NCBI GenBank assembly: GCA_019009955.1
Contig: CM032232.1
Coordinates: 138,705,001-138,769,000, forward strand
Source: Riptortus pedestris
Lineage: Eukaryota > Arthropoda > Insecta > Hemiptera > Alydidae
Reading direction: 5' to 3'
Length of the DNA: 64,000 nucleotides
The position numbers were made by a program, and so were the translations under genes. Every line of letters begins with the position of its first letter. The stretch's first letter is position 1. Below the pieces are notes generated by a model. The model did no database searches. It worked only from the letters and a program-made list of their open reading frames with translations, and had not been told where the DNA came from. Positions 55,229 through 64,000 of the stretch are shown here, in pieces.

Positions 55229-56691
55229 GGTCGTACTCATGATGGCATTTTCAATAAAATTCCATAGTCTCTACCTATGAGATGACCAAAACGTCCGTCA
55301 CGCAGGGGCTGCGTAAACTAAGCAGATTTCCCACGTAATATTGTACAATAGATAAATCTCCATACGAGTGCCGAACTTACGGAAATGGCCGAACTAGCTT
55401 TCGGCTGAAACGAATAGAAGCTACCATAGCTCGTCCGTTAAAACTAATAAAACTTAATAAAAATGCAAATATCTCGGTTAATACTCAAGATAGAGAATAA
55501 ATGTATATAACAATATTTATAGTAAATTTAATTTGTAATAAGATTGGCTCTATACAATTTTTCGATCCGACTAATATCAACGGAGATATTTCGAATTTAA
55601 AAAAAGTTCCCCCCTCTAAACCCCCTCACCTCCCACTGGTCCGATTTCAGCCGTTAACGAACTTGATCTTTCTTTTTACATAAAACGATTAAATACAGAG
55701 TTTGGTAACGATTAAATAAAAATTGCGACCGCTAGAGCATTAACAGACAAACATATACGGTATATGTAGTTTAGAACGGTCCTCATTTTGTCTTTGAACG
55801 GCCCATCTCCTGGGTAGGATCGATGGCCATTTGAAGAATTGTTTCGTCATGAGCGTCATGAGCACGGCCTCAATAGCTGATTTCCCTCGAGGGAAATCTG
55901 CTAAAAGAGGTCCGTTCAAAATTTATATATATAAAAACAAAACTAAATAAGCTGTCCTCTCTCTGAGGGTACTGGCGTGGTCAGCCTCCTAATATTTTGT
56001 TTAAATGGCATATGAACATTTGGAATCTTATAAATTCAATCGTGAAAATTTTGTGGTATCTCAGGCGAGAGTGCAGCTTAATATTTCATCTTTATTTTTT
56101 ATATCAATGATGATAGACAACTCTTATCAATGATTTTAGGATATGTGTGTATAAGTCCTTAAGATCATCTTTCGACAGGCCATATTCTAATAATACCTTC
56201 AACGGTTTTTTATTTCAATATATATTCATATATTTGTCTGTTAACGCTTTAGCGGTCGTAATTTTGGTTTAATCGTTGCCATTATCGTTTAATTTCGATA
56301 TTTGGTCGTTGTATGTAAAAAGAAAGATCAAGTTCGTTAATGGCTGAAATGCGACCAGTGTGAGGGGTTTAGAGAGGAGGAGTTTCGAAAATTCTTAATA
56401 TGTTCGTTATTATGCGTCAGATCGAAAAATTGTGTAGAACCAATCTTATGCTATATTTAATGTCCTATTAATGCTGCTATGTACATATTTTCAATAGTTT
56501 TTGGCCTTCAATAAATCCATCTTCCTACTTATGTCCTATTAACAATAAGATGTTATATTATGAAGCACATTATTTGAAGCATAAGTATCAAATATTGTTC
56601 TAATTGAACTTTTACTTTTTGAGATAAATGCAAATACGTGACACACATGGGAAATCTACTTAGTTTACGCAGTCCCTGAGTGACAGACTTT
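55229..56691 (-). mobile_element. Outer HINE-like copy (minus) split twice
   Basis: The inverted right half at 55229-55290 (TCGTACTCATGATGGC to GATGACCAAAA) resumes at 55905 (GAGGTCCGTTCAAAA). The AT tract is split by about 300 bp of other DNA (55935-56215). Then come inverted palindrome, body and inverted head ending GAGTGACAGAC at 56691. Confidence 0.75.
55293..55902 (+). mobile_element. Complete HINE-like copy nested in opposite orientation in a HINE copy
   Basis: GTCCGTCACGCAGGGGCTGC head to TTTCCCTCGAGGGAAATCTG hairpin. No AT expansion (ATATACGGTATATG at the tract). Confidence 0.9.
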
Positions 56692-56699
56692 TTTTGTAT

Positions 56700-57295
56700 T
56701 AAGAAGTAGAGAATGTAAGGAGCTTTGAAAACTCTAGTCTGTCATAGCAGCGAGTATGAAATCTGCTTTTCGAACGCAACACCTGCGTTGGGGTATTCCC
56801 GTTCTTTCGGTGGCAAGTGAAAAGAAACGAGCCCCAAGAAAATGAGAGCAAGTGAGAGAGAGAGAGAAGCGTCAGGCTGACTGGTGCGGTAAAAATAGAT
56901 AACAGAGATGTTATCAACATCACTAATGAAGACATTAGCTTAATCTCTTTATGGATCTTGTTTAAACATCCATCTCTTTATTCAGGCTCCCGTCAGATGA
57001 ATAAAGAAATCGAGGGTGAGATCAGATGAACCTATGGACGCCCCTGACTAATGGTAATAATTATCATAAGTAAAATGACTGAAAAAAAGAAAAAAATAGA
57101 AATAAACCGACTGAAACTATAATAACAATTACAAAATCCGGTTCGTAGATACTAGTTAAACTAAATATATTTCTCACGAGCTGGATAACTTACAAATTTA
57201 TATCTTGAATTGTAAACTGGACACAACATACTCTATCTTATACCCACTTATAGTTGAAATCGGATAAGCAACAGTGAAAATTTACCATTGGTAGA
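56700..57295. other. Unique sequence, no gene recognised
   Basis: Includes a GAGAGA run near 56855. The minus-strand 78-codon frame at 56699-56935 has no recognised domain. Confidence 0.25.
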
Positions 57296-57716
57296 AAATG
57301 TTAAAAGTCCTTTTTGAAAAGCTGCGTCAACTAATCAGATTTCTCACCTGCTGGTAAAGGATACTTGTGACTTCATCTCACTATATATACTCTATTTCTA
57401 TTTAAGAAAGGTAACTTGATAACAATATTTTGTATTAAAGCTTAGAATAATGTGATTCACGGTATAGCTGTTAATATTGTTACGTTTTTATTACCGAAAC
57501 CAGTAATAAACGTTTTTAATAAGAGTTCTTTTGGATTGCAAAATTAAATACTTGCAAGTTTCACAGTTTTTATCACTGCACAATTTATTTCACAGTGCAC
57601 AATAAACTTGGTAATTATTCTTAATTACTACTCACAGTGTACGCTGATAGCGTCACTTTTCTACAGATTACACAGTCCAACAATTCACTCACGGTCACTG
57701 AAATTCACAACAAGAC

Positions 57717-57812
57717 GGCACTGCACTGTCCTTGACTTCGCGGCATTTCACTGTCCTTTACTTCGCGGCACTGCACTGTCCTTTACTTCGCGGCACTGCA
57801 CTGTCTTAAACA
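57717..57812 (-). repeat. Tandem repeat of about 26 bp, four units
   Basis: Units of the type CACTGCACTGTCCTTTACTT plus CGCGG, the last one diverged. Downstream of the minus-strand TATA box. Confidence 0.8.
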
Positions 57813-57958
57813 CGGCACTAAACTGTTACTTACAGTCACGGCACAACACTGGTCTTCTTCTAAAAACACTTTACCGCACTGCACTAAGTCGCACTGTAGC
57901 ACTGATGTGACCATCAAGATCGCTGAGCATAAAACTGACTCGATCGCGGCTCGCTGTT

Positions 57959-57966
57959 CTTATATA
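57959..57966 (-). promoter_or_regulatory. TATA box of the LTR-like insertion
   Basis: TATATAAG on the minus strand, followed within 30 bases by TCGAGTCAGTT-like sequence that could hold the initiator. Confidence 0.45.
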
Positions 57967-58689
57967 GGTTGTCGGCATACATCAAAGGGGAATTGTCTGG
58001 TTCCTTCAACGCTAGGCTGGATGAGTCTATAAGGAGCTAGAACGTTCTGTCGGCTTCTTTGATCTACGTCACACTTTCCAAATACGCGACTCTCTCTCTC
58101 TGAAGGATTATTCATGTATTTAATTTTCGCAAAAATTAAAAGTAAAAGCTGGTAATATGATATGAGTAGGAGTGTACTGAAGGCTAAAAACTGAAACGTC
58201 CAAGTATCTCGGTAAATATTCATCGTAGAGAAAGTACGTATATAACAAAAGTTATAGGTAATTACATGTGCAATGAGATCGATTCTTTACAATTTTTCGA
58301 TCCGACCCATAATAGGGGAGATATTTCAAATAATCGTAAATTTTCCCCTATAAACCCCCTTACTAGTCCGATTTCAGTTGTTAACAAACTTGATTTTTCT
58401 TTTTACATAAAACGATCATGTATCGAGTTTGATAACGATAAGACAAAAATTGCGACCACTAGAATCGTAGTACACCACACACACACACACACTCACACAA
58501 TGGCAGCACCCGGTTTACTAATGACAGAAAACAGCAAACTATAAAGAACTACGCGCAATAATAGAGCTACGTTAAAATGTATATAACAATTTCGGAACAT
58601 CCATAGTTTAACATGATTGGTTCCATAACATTAGTCCATCCCACTCACACTATCGAAGATATTTTCCTTTCAGGAAAATCAAAAATATA

Positions 58690-59375
58690 GAATTATTTCG
58701 TGAATATTAGAGAAAACTGTGTAGATTAACCGTTAAAGAACACTACTTAATCTACGTAGATTCAAGAAGAGACCAAGTCGTGCTCACAAGACTACGTATT
58801 GGACATACATACCTGACACATTCTTACATAATGAACAGAAAAGACAAGCCTACTTGTACTCATTGCAACACTGAACTAACTATAAAACACTTACTAACAG
58901 AATGCAGATTACGAACTTACTTAAACATTCCACATGACTTGAACGAACTACTGACTGAGGGTAGCCCACATATTAACACAATTCTGACATATTTAAAAAC
59001 AATAGGGCAGTTTGAGAAGATTTAATTACATATTTTAAAATTTTTAATGTGTGTGCATGCTTATATGTTTTGTTGTGTGTGTGTGTGTGTGTGTGTTTGT
59101 GAGACAGAGACCTATTTAGTTTTTGTTTCAAAGTTATCAAGTTTTCTTTTCACTTATTTATTTACCGACTGTTTGTTTTTATTTCTATGTTGTGTTCGTG
59201 TTTCTTCTTTTGTTTTGTGTTGCGTTCCCTTAGTTTTGTTCTATATATTATTTCGTGTTCAATTTCCTGTGATTTTGTTTATGTTGTTTTTTGTTTTTGT
59301 TTTGTTTCCCCCATGTCTAAGAAGAGCAAAGTCGCCATAGTTGCGGAGCTCTACATAATAAATAAATAAATAATC
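58690..59375 (+). pseudogene. Jockey-like LINE C-terminal domain and 3' UTR (best preserved copy)
   Basis: The frame to 59025 reads RRDQVVLTRLRIGHTYLTHS, then KPTCTHCNTELTIKHLLTEC, a CxxCx8Hx4C finger, then LNIPHDLNELLTEGSPHINT and a stop. This is the standard end of Jockey-clade ORF2, whose finger is thought to help target-primed reverse transcription. Everything upstream is missing (5'-truncated). The 3' UTR has a (TG)n run at 59070-59096, a T-rich part and a short AATAAATAAATAAAT tail at 59357. The frame is open, so the fragment may be fairly young. Confidence 0.8.
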
Positions 59376-59870
59376 TACATGATAGGCTCTATAAACTTTT
59401 TCATTCCGATTTATAGTAACGAAGATATTTCAAATTTGTCCATATACGTGTTCAAAATATCCCGTTTCTTCTGGGTTCAATTAGGCCACTAATGAACTTG
59501 TAAGAATTCAGGGAACGTTTATGTTTCGAGAATGAAAACTATCATACCAAAATCACTGCCGGCGGAGTTATGAGGAACACGTTTGTGACCTCTTCAATTT
59601 TTGAAAGTGCTCTCTATATTTTTTAATAATAATTAAACTACAAAAACCAGGAACAATTAAACTAAGGCGTTGAAGAGTGAATTTTATTGGCCTCCAATGT
59701 TTTGATATCCCTCCCTTTTTAGAGGGTTTTCTTTAGAAATAGGAGCTACTGATGTTCATCAAATGACGAAATTTCAATAAAATTCCTTGGAATCCGAAGT
59801 ACGACGTAAACGTAAATATAATGTTTTACATGTGTGTAAACATGTTGTTGAATCAATTATAATTTCTCCG
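59376..59870. other. No gene recognised
   Basis: AT-rich sequence with a few degraded HINE-like words near its start (TTATAGTAACGAAGATATTT). No supported frame. Confidence 0.3.
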
Positions 59871-59876
59871 ATTTTT

Positions 59877-59994
59877 AGCAGATTTCCCTCGAGGGAAATC
59901 AGCTATTGAGGTCGTACTCATGACGCGAGTTTTGAAAAATTACCTCAAATGTCCATCGATCCTACCCAGGAGATGACGAAAATGAGGTCCGTTC

Positions 59995-60065
<71 letters not shown>

Positions 60066-60535
60066 TGTTAACGCTCTAGCGCGCGCAATTTTTGTTTGAT
60101 CCTTACCAAACTTCTTATTTAAGCGTTTTACGTAAAAAGGGAGATCAAGTTCGTTAATGGCTGAAATCGGACCAGTGGAAGGGGGGGTTTAGAGGGGGGA
60201 TTTTTGAAAATTCAAAAATTTGCGTCGGATCGCAAAATTGTATAGAATCAATCTTATTGTAAATTAAATTTACTATAAATATTGTGATATACATTTATTC
60301 TGTATCTTGAATATTAACCGAGATATTTGCATTTGTATTGTGCGTGTGGTCGACGGAACCCCGCCATGTTCCGGACTCTCCGCCGAGAGCTCAGGTGGCC
60401 GTTTCCAGAACTATTCGTCCCTCGTGAATAGGTTTAGAGATCCCTTCCTCCTACAGCTTTTATTAGGCGGATTTCTTTATTGTAAAACTTCACGTGGGAA
60501 ATCTGCTTAGTTTACGCAGCCCCTGCGTGACGGAC
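59877..60535 (-). mobile_element. HINE-like full-length copy (minus)
   Basis: Inverted hairpin TTTCCCTCGAGGGAAATC, uninterrupted (AT)n at 60000-60061, altered palindrome, G-rich block at 60180-60200, subfamily 5' module (CCGAGAGCTC), inverted head to GACGGAC at 60535. Confidence 0.92.
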
Positions 60536-60679
60536 TTTTATTTTATTTAATTAATAAAATTATGGACTCAGTTTCAAAGAATTTAAAATATATCATAGTA
60601 CTTTTAAGTAATTTTTTTGTCGGCCTCACTAGTCCATTCTTCGGTTTTATTGTAGTAGGTATTCATTTTTTAGTAATTT

Positions 60680-60696
60680 TACTATATATTAGAGTG

Positions 60697-60744
<48 letters not shown>

Positions 60745-61554
60745 GTATGTCAACGCTCTAGTGGTCGCAATTTTTGTTTGATGGAATATCAGCTGAGATA
60801 TTTCCATATTTCAGTTTTCGGCCATCTGTAAACCCCCACTCCTTGTCATATTAACGATAAGCTCTTATGTCATGAGGCATGAGAAAATGTTTATTTTATC
60901 TATATCATACTCAGTATTTAACCGTTTCACTGAATACTACAGATCATATTGTTATTTGCCGTTACTATATCGGGCTTGGAATAGTGGGGGTTTATCGATG
61001 GGAGGGATTTGAAAATTTAAAATATCTCCATTATTTTGAGTCGGATTGTAAATTGTTATATGTCCAATGTTGTTCAACTATTGATGATCTACAATTGTTG
61101 TTCTATGTATTATTTTGTAACACGAGTATTACCCCCACCCCTGCCCCTTCTACTCATCGTTTATTTGCCTATAAATAGAGAATAAGTGGTGAGATAAGAT
61201 CACACCCCCGGATGTCCCTTTGGTCTTAGCGAACCCCCCTCCCCCTTTAGATAAGTTTAGAGTAGGTTTTAGTGATTAGTTATTGTATATATTGTATATA
61301 TGGCGGCTGTATTCTTTCTTTCCTCCTCCTACTATCCCTCTATTCCCTTCTTTCCTTTTCACACTATCCTACAACCCAACTGGTGTCCTCATACCCGCCA
61401 CCAACTACAACCCAAACCTATCACCAAACCAAACGTCTTGACAATTCTCCCCTTCAAATGAAACATGGTTTCAGTATAAGGGATCTATCCTTGCTTTTCA
61501 CCAGTAGTCATCTGGCTACAATACTACAAAACAATTGAAGAAGCTGGGTATCAG

Positions 61555-61602
<48 letters not shown>

Positions 61603-61672
61603 TAAGATCACAAGTGTGTCATACCAGCTCGTGTGAAATCTGCATAGTATACGCAGCCCTTGCGTGACGGGC
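60680..61672 (-). mobile_element. HINE-like variant (minus) containing a fresh retroposon
   Basis: (TA)n at 60700-60738, CAACGCTCTAGTGGTCGCAA, variant body, inverted head at about 61650-61672. Split at 61205-61600 by a poly(A) retroposon. Confidence 0.7.
61205..61600 (+). mobile_element. Recent retroposon with pure A44 tail and 12-bp target duplication
   Basis: GATAAGATCACA at 61193-61204 and 61601-61612 are identical. The insert is about 352 bp plus 44 consecutive A residues. No RNA polymerase III boxes and no AATAAA before the tail were seen, so it may be a short LINE 3' end or a processed transcript piece. The source is not recognised. Its tail purity implies a recent event. Confidence 0.88.
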
Positions 61673-61679
61673 GTTTTTG

Positions 61680-62610
61680 TAGTCTTCCTCACCGCCCAAT
61701 CCAAAATCCTGACAACCTTCTAGAAAGAAGAAGCAATTTCGCTACTGGATCTGATTGCCTTCACTTCGAGAGTCGACGTAACAGCTCGTTAGCTCCTCTG
61801 ACTTTTAAAAGTCCTAAATGCCAGAAGGTAACGTCTATTTAAGCATACCAAAAAGAGAGAGAGAAAAAAAAGAAAGATAGGCCTCTCATTTCCCGTCAAT
61901 CTTTTTTTTTTCTCTTTTTTCGGCTGGTAGCCGGTAAATGTAGTTTACTGTCAGCCTATTAGATGGGTTGTCATGTTTGTTAGTGATAAAGCTAGAAACG
62001 AGAGCTGACAAAAGTCGCAGGTAATCCTAGCCCCTTGGGTGTTCCTGCTACCTGCCTTTTCGCCTCTCTCTCATCTTCGCCGCTCTTTGCACCCACCTGT
62101 TTCCTCCACCTTACAATCTAATATATTGCACCACTGTCTATTTTACGGCCTCTCACTCCGTTAGTGTGTGTTTTTAATGGATATCTTTCGCTGGATGTAA
62201 ATTGGATTTCAAGCGGATTAATTGGATGTTTTTTCGCGATTTTGTACGCTTTCTAAACCACCCGAATGGAAGCAAAATACCGGAGGAACGGGAATGGATT
62301 TCAATTTAAACTCAGGCGGGGTAAATGAAAAATAATCGTTGCTTTCGATACAATGCCGAGTCGGCTGCATACAGATTTATTTTATAATTTATTTCATTTT
62401 TTGATATTCCAACCGATTTAATACACCACCAAATTTATATTTCCCGACCTAACGTAATGTCTGCTTTTATTTGCAAAACATGCCGTTCACTTAAAAGGGA
62501 GGTTAGTAAGGGGAGGTTAGGTTATCCAAAAATTAAAAAAAAAGTCCGAAACTTTGTTTGCAAGTAGAGTAGTTCATTGGTAACACTAAACTATTTTTTT
62601 TAAGGATTTT
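61680..62610. other. Unique sequence, no gene recognised
   Basis: About 900 bases without the window's repeat families, moderately GC-rich at 62000-62320. No domain-bearing frame. Confidence 0.3.
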
Positions 62611-62619
62611 TTTTTTATT

Positions 62620-63105
62620 AGTCCAAGAACTTAAGACGGAGGAGGGGTCACCGGAACATATTTACATTTATCTTGTACAATAAAGGTCTCTTGAAAACCA
62701 TATTTGTTATTTAAGCTTCGAATAATGTGGTTTATTATATAACACAGCTTTGTTTATGTACCATGAGTAGAAGTGGGGGTTTGCTGAAGGCTGAAAACTG
62801 AAAAAAATGTAAATATCTCGGTTAATATTCAAGAGAGAGAATACTTGTATACAAAATTTCATAGTAAGTTTAATTTGCAATACGATTGGTTCTATACAAT
62901 TTTTCTATCCGGCGTATAATAACGGAGATATTTGGAAGTTTTGAAAATCCACCCCTCTAAACTTCCCCCATCCAGTATTTTTATTTCACTTGATTTTTCC
63001 TTTTTCATAAAATGATTAGATATCGAGTTTGGTAACGATCAAACAAAAATTGCAAAATTGCGATCGCTAGAGCGCTTACAGACAAATATATATATATATA
63101 TATAT

Positions 63106-63151
<46 letters not shown>

Positions 63152-63236
63152 GAACGGACCTCATTTTCATCATATCCTGGATAGGGTCGATGGACGTTTG
63201 AAGAAATGTTTCGGAATTCGCGTTATGAGTAGGACC
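62620..63236 (+). mobile_element. HINE-like forward long variant
   Basis: Long-variant module (GGAGGAGGGGTCACCGG), core, palindrome CGATCGCTAGAGCG, AT tract 63087-63147 and a right half that stops before the hairpin. Confidence 0.7.
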
Positions 63237-63343
63237 GAACGGACGATATATATTATAAAAAAAAATATAATTATTAGCCATTTGTTTAAATCTGTAATGT
63301 TAAGTTATTTTATGTCTACTAAGGTGTTTGAGACTAAATTAAG

Positions 63344-63420
63344 GTTGTAATCATGACCCGATTTTCGAACAAAATTTCAAATTTCTATGGATCCTTCCTA
63401 TTCAAGAACGAGATCCGTTC

Positions 63421-63478
<58 letters not shown>

Positions 63479-63780
63479 ACTAAAAATGAAGTTCGTTAAC
63501 GAACCTGAGGGAGAGAAACAAATGGAATTTCAAATTATCTCAGTTCTACAACTAGTCTGGTCGTAATTTTTATTTTCTGGTAATGTAAACTATCTTGAAT
63601 AGTAACCTGGGTCTTTGCATTTTTTAAACTTTTTACCCTTAATTAAACCCCCACATTAAGGAATCGGAGTTATACAATATGCCTCTATATCATGAAATAG
63701 AATAATCCAAGTATAGTTACCCAATATTGTTTTCAACAGATATTTGCTCGATGAGTAAGTAACATGCTTAAACGTTGTAT
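63344..63780 (-). mobile_element. HINE-like minus-strand partial copy
   Basis: Inverted right half (TAATCATGACCCGATTTTCG), (TA)n at 63430-63476, degraded body. No head. Confidence 0.6.
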
Positions 63781-63788
63781 GATTAAAA

Positions 63789-64000
63789 GTCCGTCCGTCT
63801 GCTGCGTAAACTAAGCAGATTTCCCACGTGAAGTTTTACGATAGAGAAATCTGCCTAATAACAACTGTAGTAGTAAGAAACCTCTAAACCTAAAACATTA
63901 TTTAGGGCGTAATAACCCAGTAGTTTCTAGCCCCTAAAAACAGTTAACCTAGAAACGGCCGCCAGAGCTCTCGGCGGAAAGTCCAAACATTGCCTACTGG
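63789..64000 (+). mobile_element. HINE-like forward copy running off the window
   Basis: Head GTCCGTCCGTCTGCTGCG (a deletion within the hairpin), AGCAGATTTCCCACGTGAAG, and the GTAGTAGTAAG/CCAGAGCTCTCGG subfamily module. The rest lies beyond the window. Confidence 0.85.

Larger units (their letters stand above)
57478..58153 (-). mobile_element. Solo LTR-like insertion, about 676 bp
   Basis: Flanked by AATAT on both sides (57473-57477, 58154-58158) inside a HINE. The minus strand shows a TATATAAG box (57959-57966), then GC-containing sequence with a tandem repeat of about 26 bases, and ends in CGTAACA. This resembles an LTR in the order U3-TATA-R-U5. The opposite end does not start with TG, so the assignment is tentative. 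Confidence 0.55.
57300..58500 (+). mobile_element. HINE-like forward copy split by an LTR-like insertion
   Basis: Degraded head from about 57310 (AAGCTGCGTCAACTAATCAG), body to AGCTGTTAATAT at 57477, resuming at 58154 with AATATGATATGAGTAGGAGT, then core to a (CA)n run at 58475-58497 in place of the AT tract. Confidence 0.65.

Noticed and set aside
57608..57910. 100-codon plus-strand frame with repeated HCTVL-like units
   Set aside because: Produced by the 26-bp tandem repeats of the LTR-like insertion, on the strand opposite its promoter.

Overview
The window looks like repeat-saturated intergenic DNA from an animal nuclear genome, most likely an arthropod and probably an insect. It is AT-rich, it has no bacterial-style gene packing, and it carries animal transposon classes (Jockey- and RTE-like LINEs, a Ty3-like LTR element, hAT, piggyBac, mariner, rolling-circle elements and a tRNA-derived SINE). 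The one intact host gene I recognise encodes a 58-residue protein resembling insect subunit 9 of the cytochrome bc1 complex (UQCR10 / ox). The species is not identified.

The dominant component is one family of short non-autonomous elements, here called HINE-like (Helentron-associated interspersed element type), with some 40 full or partial copies on both strands. A forward copy begins GTCCGTCACGCAGGGGCTGCG (21-base head given as GTCCGTCACG + CAGGGGCTGCG, with a CGCAG/CTGCG hairpin). The motif AGCAGATTTCCC follows about 28 bases in. The body has a C-rich block and a palindrome beside an (AT)n tract. The right end is a hairpin of AGCAGATTTCCC and its complement, followed by A residues. Copies insert at T/A runs without a clear target duplication, sit head-to-tail, and are nested in each other. 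A second, canonical Helitron family (5' TC, 3' GC hairpin plus CTAG, A/T target) is repeatedly inserted inside the (AT)n tracts or AT-rich spots of the first family.

Layout: 0-13 kb holds HINE-like copies (including a tandem pair), Jockey and other LINE fragments, a Helitron fragment and a palindrome-bearing repeat. 13-19 kb is nested HINE plus Helitron. 19-34 kb has more HINE copies, LINE remnants, mariner, a 552-bp inverted-repeat element and one HINE copy cleanly splitting a LINE reading frame. 34.8-38.8 kb is different: poor in HINE copies, rich in the tRNA-SINE, and containing the UQCR10-like gene, a 188-bp hairpin and a TTAA-flanked piggyBac remnant inside a SINE. 39-44.8 kb returns to HINE copies. 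44.9-49.1 kb is a three-level nest (RTE-like LINE interrupted by a Ty3-like LTR element, itself interrupted by a hAT element). 49-64 kb is again HINE-dominated, with a Helitron, a mariner deletion derivative, an LTR-like insertion, Jockey ends and a very fresh poly(A) retroposon. No autonomous Rep/helicase gene for either rolling-circle family is visible here.

Most long open frames here are artefacts of AT microsatellites or of repeat bodies. All family assignments come from reading motifs by eye, without database searches.
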